Origin: Desulfobacteraceae bacterium
GTDB taxonomy: Bacteria > Desulfobacterota > Desulfobacteria > Desulfobacterales > Desulfosalsimonadaceae
Assembly (NCBI GenBank): GCA_014237465.1
Contig: JABZFM010000006.1
Coordinates: 370,095 to 434,094, forward strand
Direction: 5' to 3'
Length of the DNA: 64,000 nt
The position numbers and the translations under genes are program-made. Position 1 is the stretch's first letter. Every line of letters begins with the position of its first letter. The notes beneath the pieces were generated by a model, which was given only the letters and a program-made list of their open reading frames with translations, was not told the origin of the DNA and did no database searches. Positions 7,601-15,321 of the stretch are shown in pieces.

Positions 7601-9673
7601 GAGTCGACGGTAGATCAGTGGACCCCCACAAATTGGCGTGAAAGCTGGAATTGGGTAATCAATGACAATTATTTACGCCAGATTGATGGCCGCAACAAGA
7701 TTCGAAAACTTTCAGAAAAAAGAATAACCTATGAAAAAGATCTGACACGGGCTTTTGAGAAAGTTGTCCAGCTAAGGACTTATCTGGGGCTGAAAAACAA
7801 TATGACCCCTCGGGTGGAAAGTGCGCTGGTCATGTTTACAGCTGCAATTCAGAGGATTGGGAGGGGCACAGGTATTCGTGCCCAGCGCTTTCGCAAAGAT
7901 GCACGAAACGCCATGGAAGATTCATATTCAGCCATTCCATGCTGGATTATGCCAAGCTGGCGAATATCTGAAAGCCTGCCGGCAAAATTGGGGGCTTTTG
8001 ACCTTGTAATTGTCGATGAAGCTTCACAGTCTGATATTACTGCCTTGCCCGCTCTTTTGAGGGGCAAAAAAATGTTGATTGTAGGAGATGATAAGCAGGT
8101 CAGCCCTACGGCTGCATTCATTGAAGAAAAAAAACTATTACAGCTCAAACACAATTATTTATCGGAACAGCCTTTTGAACCTCTGCTTTTGCCTGGCGCC
8201 TCCCTATATGATCTTGCAAATGCATTATTTCCGGGCCAGCGGATTATGCTGCGGGAACACTTCAGGTGTGTTGAGCCCATTATTAAATTCAGTATGCGGT
8301 TTTATTCTGACAGCATTATTCCCCTTCGTATCCCAAGGCCTTCCGAAAGGATTGATCCCCCGTTGGTCGACGTTTATATACCCTATGGAGCAAAAGACAA
8401 AAGACAGATAAATATAGCTGAAGCAGAGGCCATAACAGATGAAATTTGTCGAATTGCAATCGATCCGAAATTTAAAAGCCGCAGCATCGGTGTCGTATGT
8501 TTACTCGGTTCAAAACAGGCTTTATATATCCAAAATCAATTATTAGGGCGTCTTGGTGAGGAAACATTCTTGAGACATCAGATCGCATGTGGAGATCCTC
8601 CTACTTTTCAGGGAAAAGAACGGGATATCATGTTTGTCAGCATGGTGGAATGTCAAAACACAAAATCAGCTAAAACGGCATTATTATTTCAACAAAGGTA
8701 TAATGTCGCTCTTTCACGGGCCAAAGACAGAATGTATCTTTTCAGGTCCGTATCAGAGGAAATGTTGAGGCATGACGACCTGAAGATAAAGGTTATCCAG
8801 CACTTTCAATCACCCATGGGCAATTTAACCGATGAAGTTAGAAGCCTGATTGATCTTTGTGAATCTGATTTTGAACGGAATGTATTTACCCGTTTGATAA
8901 ATCTTGGATACAAGGTCACCCCCCAGGTTAAGGTCGGGCCATATTCAATTGATATGGTTGTCGATGGCATTGAAGATAGAAGACTTGCCATTGAACTGGA
9001 TGGAGACCAATACCATACCCCGGACCGGTGGGCGGATGATTTTAGAAGGCAGCAGATCCTGGAGCGTGTTGGCTGGAAATTCTGGCGCTGCTGGGGATCC
9101 AGTTTTTATCTTGAGCCGGATGAATGCTTGGATGATCTGGTTCAAACACTCAAATCAATGGGGATCGAACCGCTTTCTACAGATGATGCCACATCGAATC
9201 ACTATACCGAACATCGAGTGATTGAATTTGAGCAAGCAGATGATCATGATTTTGATGAAGGCCAGGAAAATGAAGACATTTCTGAAAAATCACCTGAGCA
9301 GATGGTTTTATTTTCAAGACAAAAAATGGCATCTGCTAACACTCAAGCATCAGAGGGACCAGATGAAGATATAGTTTCTCCAAGCAAAAAGACCATTCCG
9401 GATGAAGATTCATTTGATGAAGAAATATTTGTTGAAATTGGCGACCGTGTTTTAATTTCATATAATGATGATCCTACCTTACAAAGCACTATAAGAATCA
9501 GTGAAAAAGAACATGATCCAGCTATGAAAATTATTAAGTATTCAAAACCTCTTGCACAGGCGCTTTTAGAGGCCGAGATCAATGAAGAGATTAAAATACA
9601 GGCCGGTGGGAAGGCACGGATTGTGACTATTCTTGATATTGAAAAACAGAGGATACCTAAAACGGTTAATTAA
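4637..9673 (+). CDS. SF1 helicase with C-terminal nuclease and GreA/GreB-like domains, 1678 aa
   Basis: A giant soluble protein. Residues 1-420 form an N-terminal region I cannot assign. Walker A GPPGTGKT is at 438-445. An alpha-helical insertion follows, then Walker B LVIVDEAS with D1127/E1128, VGDDKQVSPT (motif III), QGKERDIMFVSM and NVALSRAKDRMY (motifs V/VI), all typical of Dna2/Upf1-like COG1112 helicases. Residues about 1408-1490 (ESDFERNVFTRLINLGY, YSIDMVV, LAIELDGDQYH, ILERVGWKFWRCWG) match the Vsr-like MTES_1575 PD-(D/E)XK nuclease. After an acidic linker, residues about 1598-1678 (VEIGDRVLISY...SKPLAQALLEAEINEEIKI) resemble the GreA/GreB C-terminal domain that docks on RNA polymerase. 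Likely DNA/RNA remodelling with cleavage; an antiphage role is plausible but not shown. Confidence 0.85.
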   Translation: MPDEVKSKLIDLIDYVGQVIKLSEKPAFNIKDYRQPIFHEIDLKNRIGIEHDTSDENGPIWLQVKRLKRIDPPSPTELIEKWITVGRDPFAFPKIESIKTDTIPEDETKSQIEDGILIAEDLQPSLKYDHQETHCDVIYRLDNLPDIKDTIENYIKGPWHEWSGIEKPRWETIKIYETLFNLQQSIQIQGQEKPLELVWGMGVARWRKEGEVVDHAIVEQLVEIEINKDGGTIIIRPRGTAPQVFLKPFFALNIAGVQTAFQFSSKFFDDFTEDQELSPFVPDTFTPVLRHAASILDKSGIYYPDEIDDITGRRLPPVREYLTVTDTWVIYARRRSDNFFINDLNRLKEAVEKEDELPGPAKRLVTRPSNENTYTGGRIDLGAASLTNYSGLSDGIKGSEPEINATYPDEFFFPKPYNDEQVTIAKRLAETDGVVVQGPPGTGKTHTIANIICHYLATGKRVLVASKGEAALSVLRDHIPEGIRELTISLLTSEREGLKQLEKAVGVLSNTATHKNRGELENEIIITQRRIVDLKQQVSQIDAELFEWAQKHLKPINRKGSQDSILPLKLAKKVVADKEHHVWFTDRPQAGQKFIPQFKDEDIRNIRQARKILGRDLIYVNCMLPKTADLPDKNTLAAVHQDLVNAQQLEASAVENNIPILRASATDSFERAEKLLDSINQLVIFFKGIENAEWIRKLFFLWQKKGLDSERTKLFTALMPLMTSITEQRLQVVGYTVSIPDEALQCKIVCEAVEKASKGKRPFGMIKIGKSKEKAVFHEMTIEGHPPASPEEWEKVREYLCWRKEVSAFCIRWTNVSQEFDLPTVEDRGNQTGLWIADVIRLINKAMHMASQISSIIRKEIPGLFPHGMDAQKIITSVKDARESAKAIELNLSKIRLFKSRKAIEEVSRYLAAYSGDIVDAMKVFFKDHAGNSKYTNSDISDKWIELNTELNRLLNLREQMETVKKVSALVHNSSAKNWAKALLNESDESTVDQWTPTNWRESWNWVINDNYLRQIDGRNKIRKLSEKRITYEKDLTRAFEKVVQLRTYLGLKNNMTPRVESALVMFTAAIQRIGRGTGIRAQRFRKDARNAMEDSYSAIPCWIMPSWRISESLPAKLGAFDLVIVDEASQSDITALPALLRGKKMLIVGDDKQVSPTAAFIEEKKLLQLKHNYLSEQPFEPLLLPGASLYDLANALFPGQRIMLREHFRCVEPIIKFSMRFYSDSIIPLRIPRPSERIDPPLVDVYIPYGAKDKRQINIAEAEAITDEICRIAIDPKFKSRSIGVVCLLGSKQALYIQNQLLGRLGEETFLRHQIACGDPPTFQGKERDIMFVSMVECQNTKSAKTALLFQQRYNVALSRAKDRMYLFRSVSEEMLRHDDLKIKVIQHFQSPMGNLTDEVRSLIDLCESDFERNVFTRLINLGYKVTPQVKVGPYSIDMVVDGIEDRRLAIELDGDQYHTPDRWADDFRRQQILERVGWKFWRCWGSSFYLEPDECLDDLVQTLKSMGIEPLSTDDATSNHYTEHRVIEFEQADDHDFDEGQENEDISEKSPEQMVLFSRQKMASANTQASEGPDEDIVSPSKKTIPDEDSFDEEIFVEIGDRVLISYNDDPTLQSTIRISEKEHDPAMKIIKYSKPLAQALLEAEINEEIKIQAGGKARIVTILDIEKQRIPKTVN

Positions 9674-9722
9674 CTTTAAAGTGATATTGAAAGTTTTTTT
9701 CATATAATGAGGAGAATTATAC

Positions 9723-10856
9723 ATGTCTTTGCGTGAGGTTGATCTCCACATAACTAACAAATGCTGTTTAAATTGCTCGATTTGCTGCTTTAACTGCAAT
9801 GAAGATTTTTTAGCGGAAATGTCCACCACAGAGCTAATAAATGTAATTCATCAGGCAAAGAAAGCTGGTGCTAGTGATATTCATTTCACAGGAGGCGAAC
9901 CACTTTTAAGGGAAGATTTAGAAGAGCTGATTCGTCTATCAGTTTTTTTAGATATGGAACCACGATTGCTAACAAATGGGATGCTGCTCACAGAATCTCG
10001 TGCTCGTAGGCTGAGTAGCGCAGGCCTTCAAAAGATCATGATAAGCATAGATTCACCCGTTGCAAGTATAAATGATAGCATTCGAGGTAAAGGGGCGTTT
10101 GAAGGTGCCTGTAAATCTATAAAAATCGCAAAAAAAATGAAGTGGGATATACGGATAAATGCAGTGATCCATAAAATTACAGTAAGTACCTTTGTTGATC
10201 TGATCTGTTTCTCGGAGAATCTCGGAGTACATAGGATTTCTGCATTCTACCTTTCTCCTATTGGACGCTGTCGAAAACATGACGAATTATGGCTCACACC
10301 AGACGACTATATGTCTTTTAGATTTGCACTGGAAGGTGATATTCAAAGATTGAGACAATCTGAACGTTTCCAAAATATGGATATAATTGTTGAACCTGCC
10401 TATCTACTGTGGGACAAGGGAAAATCTTTTGACATCTCAGATTTTGGAGGCTGCGGAGGAGGATGCAATAATTCCTTTATGAAACGCGAATACCTTCTTA
10501 TCAAATGCAATGGAGATGTGTATCCCTGCGTTATGCTTCATGAAATGCAGGGGGGGCTCGGCAATGTACTTACGCACTCTCTTGAGAACATTCTTGAAAA
10601 CGATGAGGCATGGTCGATTTTGAAGCGAGACGTCACAGCATTCGGATGCAATGATTGTTCCAATCTCGAACTCTGCGGAGGTGGCTGTGCAGGCTACTCC
10701 CTCCTTATGAGTGGCGATCCGGCTTTGCCTGATCCTCGCTGTAATCCTGGTAGACTCATTCCGTTGTGCCCCATTATGAAGTACAACTTCAATGGAGACC
10801 GATTCGGCGGAGCTTCCGATGAGGTCATAATAGACAAAATAGACCGGTTGCAATAG
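9723..10856 (+). CDS. Radical SAM/SPASM enzyme, 377 aa
   Basis: GAGGAG eight bases before the ATG supports the start. The radical-SAM CxxxCxxC is C14-C18-C21 (TNKCCLNCSIC), followed by TGGEP at 56-60, the SAM-binding motif. The C-terminal quarter is cysteine-rich: GGCGGGC, KCNGDVYPCVM, GCNDCSNLELCGGGC and a late CPIM, the layout of a SPASM domain holding auxiliary Fe-S clusters. SPASM enzymes mostly modify peptides (PqqE, AlbA, cyclophane formers), though some act on small molecules. It starts 49 bp after the helicase and 12 bp before a second radical-SAM gene, so the two enzymes are co-transcribed. The nearby repeat peptide (17493-17696, opposite strand) is a candidate substrate. Confidence 0.85.
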   Translation: MSLREVDLHITNKCCLNCSICCFNCNEDFLAEMSTTELINVIHQAKKAGASDIHFTGGEPLLREDLEELIRLSVFLDMEPRLLTNGMLLTESRARRLSSAGLQKIMISIDSPVASINDSIRGKGAFEGACKSIKIAKKMKWDIRINAVIHKITVSTFVDLICFSENLGVHRISAFYLSPIGRCRKHDELWLTPDDYMSFRFALEGDIQRLRQSERFQNMDIIVEPAYLLWDKGKSFDISDFGGCGGGCNNSFMKREYLLIKCNGDVYPCVMLHEMQGGLGNVLTHSLENILENDEAWSILKRDVTAFGCNDCSNLELCGGGCAGYSLLMSGDPALPDPRCNPGRLIPLCPIMKYNFNGDRFGGASDEVIIDKIDRLQ

Positions 10857-10868
10857 AGAAGCAAAGCC

Positions 10869-12134
10869 ATGAAACAGCTTAGTGATGCACGCGTTTTTCT
10901 GTGCATTCCCAACCACAGTTTTCGGTTAGAGAATCATGCACCGTTCTCTACAGAGCACTTAGGAGTTGCCTACTTGGCAGCCGAGCTCATCTCAATGAGA
11001 TATTCTATCGAGATTTTTGATGCATACCTTCTTAATCTTTCTCCAGCAGTATTATCTGATCGGCTTTTTGAGAGTCTCGATGGCCGCGACATAGTCTGTT
11101 TTTCAACGACGATTGAAACGTGCGAATATGTTAATAGAGTATGCCAGATTTTACGTGCCAGAGGATTTGAAGGCGGAGTGGTGATTGGTGGATGGGGTGT
11201 AGCACTGTCTTGCCAATCTGCCTCCATTTACTTCAAATCTGCTGATGTCCTGTGGTGCGGATGGTCAGCAACAGAGTTCGTCAATGCTATTCCTCAAATC
11301 GCATCATGTGCAGGCAACCAAGGACGACTCATCCTCGGAAATCCCAATGCTTCTTCCCCCGTTCCGCCTCGGAATTCTTGGCATAAACCTTACCACTATG
11401 TCCACGCGCTTGAACATTACCGCGAGTTCCGTGATGTATCGGTGCCCATTCTTGGAGGTTTAGGCTGCTATTGGGGAAAATGTTCTTTTTGCTGCACAGC
11501 CGCTCGGTGGTCCAACGCAGTATCTCAGCGACCTGCATGTAAAATTGCTGACGAGATCAATTACAACATTAAAACATATGGAGTCACAAGCTTTGCTTTT
11601 GTGGATGACTCCTTCTTTGATGGAACAGAAAGAGGAAAGAAGAGAGCATTCAAACTCTCCGGGCTTTTGAGTTCAATGGAGCTTCCTGTACAATTTTCAA
11701 TGGATTGCCGAGTGGCAGATGTTGAGGAAGAGTTGTTCGCCTATCTTCACAAAAGCGGCTTAACGAGTGTGTTCTTGGGCATTGAGAGTGGCTCGCCAGG
11801 GATTCTCCGAAGATATAATAAAGGGCATTCGGTTAAACAATGTCGTCGAGCCTTAGACATCCTTCACTCGATGGGAATAAATGTGATTCTTGGATACATA
11901 ACTTTTGAGCCAGGCATGAGTTTGGTCGAGGTGGAAGAAACCATTGGTTTCCTGTCCGAAAACTTCCCGCACGAAGTGCAATCACGAATACGAGATAGAA
12001 TAACGCCGTATCCCTCAACTCGCCTTTTTGACAGCCTCGATAAGAAGGGGCTTATCGACGGTCAGTTTCCAGATTATAAGTTTCGTTTTGTAGATCCTTT
12101 GATTGAGGAGATCTACCGCTCTATTTCACGGTAA
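10869..12134 (+). CDS. B12-binding-type radical SAM protein, 421 aa
   Basis: Residues about 8-130 form a Rossmann-like cobalamin-binding-type domain (RVFLCIPNHS, HLGVAYLAAEL, DIVCFSTTIETCEYVNRV, GGVVIGGWGV). The radical-SAM cluster motif is C200-Y-W-G-K-C205-S-F-C208, with four rather than three residues between the first two cysteines, a variant seen in some B12-radical SAM families. FVDDSFF, VFLGIESGS and VILGYITFEPG follow in the usual barrel order. Members of this class methylate unreactive carbons or rearrange rings. It lies 12 bp after the SPASM enzyme and converges with the deaminase gene. Substrate unknown. Confidence 0.8.
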   Translation: MKQLSDARVFLCIPNHSFRLENHAPFSTEHLGVAYLAAELISMRYSIEIFDAYLLNLSPAVLSDRLFESLDGRDIVCFSTTIETCEYVNRVCQILRARGFEGGVVIGGWGVALSCQSASIYFKSADVLWCGWSATEFVNAIPQIASCAGNQGRLILGNPNASSPVPPRNSWHKPYHYVHALEHYREFRDVSVPILGGLGCYWGKCSFCCTAARWSNAVSQRPACKIADEINYNIKTYGVTSFAFVDDSFFDGTERGKKRAFKLSGLLSSMELPVQFSMDCRVADVEEELFAYLHKSGLTSVFLGIESGSPGILRRYNKGHSVKQCRRALDILHSMGINVILGYITFEPGMSLVEVEETIGFLSENFPHEVQSRIRDRITPYPSTRLFDSLDKKGLIDGQFPDYKFRFVDPLIEEIYRSISR

Positions 12135-12221
12135 TAATCTTCCGGAAGTAGAAAAAACCAACGGCTGCGGACATCGCGCGGGGAGCAACATGGCAAAATC
12201 TGGTTTGGCCATCGCCTTTAA

Positions 12222-12674
12222 CTACCGCAGCGAGTGATCGAGGAAAATATTCCGACCGTTTTCTTTACACCATTTCTGAACTATTTGCCTGCAACCATCA
12301 TTTAGTCTGGGCTGAACAATCTCAACGTTAACTAAATTAAATAAATTTGTTGTTGTCCACCTCAGCGCTCGCGTCCCGTATACAACCTTTGACACCCTCG
12401 CCTGCGACATAGCAGCCGTGCACATTGGGCATGGCTCCAAAGTAGTGTATATAATGCTACCAGGCAGTCTATGCGTACCAAGCTTTCGTCCTGCCTCCCT
12501 GATTACCAAAATCTCGGCATGTGCAGTTGGATCATGCAATTCACGTTCTCTGTTTCCGGAACGAGCAATAATTGAGTGCTTCATTACCAACAAAGCTCCC
12601 ACCGGAAAATTGCCGCTTCTATAAGCGTTTTCAGCCTCCTTCAATGCCTCCTGCATATAGTTTGCGTCATTCAC
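12222..12674 (-). CDS. Cytidine/guanine deaminase-family nucleoside deaminase, 150 aa
   Basis: I place the start at the GTG at 12674, since VNDANYMQEALKEAENAYRS matches the N-terminus of TadA/guanine-deaminase-like proteins and AAGAGG lies 11 bases upstream. An open frame continues to 12770 with unconvincing sequence. The zinc site is complete: HAE (with NPTAH-like DPTAHAEIL) and PCPMC. The region RVSKVVYGTRALRW is family-typical. The reaction is hydrolytic deamination of a base or nucleoside. It is the last gene of the - strand radical-SAM group, so its substrate may be a pathway nucleoside rather than tRNA; the C-terminus does not let me decide. Confidence 0.8.
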   Translation of the reverse strand: MNDANYMQEALKEAENAYRSGNFPVGALLVMKHSIIARSGNRERELHDPTAHAEILVIREAGRKLGTHRLPGSIIYTTLEPCPMCTAAMSQARVSKVVYGTRALRWTTTNLFNLVNVEIVQPRLNDGCRQIVQKWCKENGRNIFLDHSLR

Positions 12675-12889
12675 TTTTATATTTTCCTCTTGTCCTGCTT
12701 TTTGTCTCATATCTCTGTGCTTTAGGTAAAGGCAGTGCGCTTCTCGTTGAGGCCCATCACTATTACACACAATTGTCCTTTATCGGCACAATTCCTCATA
12801 TTTGTGGCGTCAGGCTTTTGTGCCGGTCATTGCATACCATTCTCCTCTACTTCTCGGTCATTAGCTCACAGCGTCCCGTCGAGGAAGTG

Positions 12890-13849
12890 TCAGGTCGCTC
12901 CCATTTTCACGGCCGGGCATTCCCTTGTTTCAGTGTTGTGCTCAAGTTCCGCCATAAACCTATTCCTCGCTTGTTCAAATCCATGGCATTGCCCATCCAC
13001 CTGTATTTCACCCCAATTTATGCCGTCTTTCTTTTCAAGCCATGAACATGGCCAGAATTTTGCGTCACTATCTACAAAGCATATATACTCTCCTCCTGGA
13101 CAGATATTTTTCTTTCTTGGCTTTGTAGACCGATGTGCTGTATCGATGCCCTGGAACACAGGGACCATTCCCGAAGTTTTCCATAAATGATTTTGCTTAT
13201 TTTCAATGTGGTTTCTCTGATCGTAATCTACGGAAAGAGCGGATGTTGTCTCCGAGGGCACAGATTCTATGAATCTGAGGTACACAGAAGGGATACCCAA
13301 CGACAGTAGGTAAACCGAAAGGTCTTCGACCTTTTTAGAGTCGGCCTCGGTGGAAAACACCGGAACTGAAACCCTAACACGGACGAGATCCTCTGCCAAT
13401 CTGGCTATCGCATCAAGCTTACGAAGTTCTTCTTTCTGCCACTTGGGCTGACAGGCATAGATATTGTCAAAACTTATGGAAATATATTCCGGGAGAATAG
13501 ACGCCAGTGTTTTGAAATGACGATCCTCAAGAAGAAGTCCGTTGGTGGCCACAGAAATTCGTTCAATGGTTCGTCTGGCTTCCACTAAGATCTCCGTTAT
13601 CTCCGGATTCATAAAAGGCTCGCCCCCTGTGAAATAAATATAGTCGGCTCCCCATCTCTCTAAGAACCTCATCACACCAATGAAGGCTTCTATAGACATG
13701 TGTGTACCAGAATTCCTACTCTTTCCGAGGCAACAATAGGGGCACTCAAGATTGCATATTTTTGTGGCCTCTACCATGGCGGTCCGATGATTCTTTCGAC
13801 AACCGACTATGCAGTTGTCGAATCTTTCTGGTAAACTGTTTTCACTCAC
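12890..13849 (-). CDS. Radical SAM/SPASM-type enzyme, 319 aa
   Basis: The start is a GTG at 13849 behind a near-ideal AAGGAGG. The cluster motif is C32-x3-C36-x2-C39 (KICNLECPYC), followed by YFTGGEPF and ISVATNGLLL. The C-terminus has CPGGEYICFVDSDAKFWPC, a partial SPASM/twitch-like cysteine set, then a late Cys (RECPAV). This is the MoaA/PqqE-like layout of enzymes acting on peptides or small molecules. It sits 92 bp after the U32-like gene and about 215 bp before the deaminase on the same strand. The product may be part of the same pathway as the Nudix fusion upstream. Confidence 0.8.
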   Translation of the reverse strand: MSENSLPERFDNCIVGCRKNHRTAMVEATKICNLECPYCCLGKSRNSGTHMSIEAFIGVMRFLERWGADYIYFTGGEPFMNPEITEILVEARRTIERISVATNGLLLEDRHFKTLASILPEYISISFDNIYACQPKWQKEELRKLDAIARLAEDLVRVRVSVPVFSTEADSKKVEDLSVYLLSLGIPSVYLRFIESVPSETTSALSVDYDQRNHIENKQNHLWKTSGMVPVFQGIDTAHRSTKPRKKNICPGGEYICFVDSDAKFWPCSWLEKKDGINWGEIQVDGQCHGFEQARNRFMAELEHNTETRECPAVKMGAT

Positions 13850-13941
13850 GTTTATTCCTCCTTCGCAAGGCTCTCCCGTTAGCTACCTAACATAAGCCAC
13901 TTTTTTTGATTAGACTTAGCCTGTCTGCTCAAGCATTATGA

Positions 13942-15078
13942 TTATTCTTCTTTCACAATTAAATCATTCCCGCACGGCAAAATTAATTTCTTCACTTCAT
14001 CATTCAAATATTCGATCAACTTCTGACGATACGAATTATCATAGGACAACTTCCTTGCATAACTTTTGCAATGCGCGTTTGAGCCGCTACAGTTTCTACA
14101 GCTAAGTTTTCCCGAAACAAATGGCTCGATAAATCCGTCCAGCAATTGATTCTCCAAGCGCATGTTCATGGATTTTCTAAGCGATAACCCTGGATGATCA
14201 TCAGCTGGCAAAAGTAAGTAAAACAAATTACCTTCATAGCGTCTCGCCAGATAGGCTTCGGCAACACGGAGGAGCTTTTTTTCAGTTGCTCCTCGTAAGT
14301 CGGTCTTAAAAGACATGTATCCTATAGCCTCATAATGTTCTATGTCCTCTGGCCTGATCCAACTCCCACAGATAAGGCGCAATATATTTCGAAGTTTATA
14401 TGACAGACAAATATATCCAGGATATTTAAGCAGAGCATCGTTTGTACCATCTTGGCACGTTGATTGCGAAGCATGGCTGTTAACGTTGTTGTGATATTGG
14501 TGCAGAATGCAATGGTTGACACAACCAGAGTTCACCAGTAGTTCCAAGCCCACTGAGGTTTGTTTTCGAAGGGACTCAAGGAGAGCGAACTCCCTGTTTA
14601 TCCACCTATCAACGACAACGCGCCGAACACCTAAATCCTCAAGTTGAGAAAGTTGCAGTCTGCTGTTTGCGCATAGGTTTATCGAGCCGACCACCTCAAC
14701 TTCAGGAAATGCGGTGGTGACCAGTTGGATCAGAAATGGGTGGGCAATCGTGATAGAATCAATTCCAAGGCCGATAATTTCCTCGATACCGCGCATTAGT
14801 TGTTGATGTGATACGCCATTAAACTCGCGATTGCCAAGGCATGTGGAATTTAGAGTATAGTTGAACTTGATATTATTATCGTGGGCCACCTCGATATAGT
14901 GCTTAAGAAACTCGCTATTAACATCCGGGACACAAATTGATGCACGGGCATTTCCTATTGGGCTCCGGCTGAATGAACCATAGACCTCCGTCACTTTATC
15001 AGAACCGTATGTACTGTTCAGCCGGTGCAGTTCTTCAATGTAGTTCTCTAAAAATACAGCGGGAACTTTCAGGTTCAT
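13942..15078 (-). CDS. Peptidase U32-family protein, 378 aa
   Basis: AAGGATT precedes the ATG. The sequence follows the U32 pattern: early TEVYGSF, a TIM-barrel-like core with IDSITIAHPFLIQLV, GLELLVNSGCVNHCILHQYH (two cysteines near residue 190), then WIRPEDIEHYEAIGYMSFKTDLRG. A second set CRNC...C lies near residue 330. Known U32 proteins include UbiU/UbiV, YhbU/V and RlhA, which bind Fe-S clusters and mediate oxygen-independent hydroxylation or act on RNA; few are proven proteases. Placed between two radical-SAM genes, an Fe-S-dependent hydroxylation or tailoring role is more likely than proteolysis, but precursor cleavage cannot be excluded. Confidence 0.75.
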   Translation of the reverse strand: MNLKVPAVFLENYIEELHRLNSTYGSDKVTEVYGSFSRSPIGNARASICVPDVNSEFLKHYIEVAHDNNIKFNYTLNSTCLGNREFNGVSHQQLMRGIEEIIGLGIDSITIAHPFLIQLVTTAFPEVEVVGSINLCANSRLQLSQLEDLGVRRVVVDRWINREFALLESLRKQTSVGLELLVNSGCVNHCILHQYHNNVNSHASQSTCQDGTNDALLKYPGYICLSYKLRNILRLICGSWIRPEDIEHYEAIGYMSFKTDLRGATEKKLLRVAEAYLARRYEGNLFYLLLPADDHPGLSLRKSMNMRLENQLLDGFIEPFVSGKLSCRNCSGSNAHCKSYARKLSYDNSYRQKLIEYLNDEVKKLILPCGNDLIVKEE

Positions 15079-15321
15079 TGCAATCCTTTCAAAAAAGCTA
15101 TGTCAGATGTATTCTGGGCTAACGTAACACAAAATGATTGGTGTTAAATCTTGATTAGATAGATTTGTCTTAGCTATATAAGTATAGTTGCTTGATCCTC
15201 TATTAACGTAAGCTGAGGTTTGTATGCAAATCAAAGCCTCTCCTTGCTGGAGCGCTTCCGACCATGTTGGGGAAGAGAAGGGAAATCGAGATGCTATTGC
15301 AAACCTCCCAGTCAATTGTTT

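Noticed and set aside
12572..13190. Two + strand frames of about 150 codons
   Set aside because: They lie opposite the radical-SAM gene at 12890-13849, have unnatural Ser/Cys/Phe-rich composition and no ribosome-binding site.
15103..15315. 70-codon - strand frame between the U32-like and Nudix-fusion genes
   Set aside because: No ribosome-binding site or recognisable pattern; reads as leader sequence.
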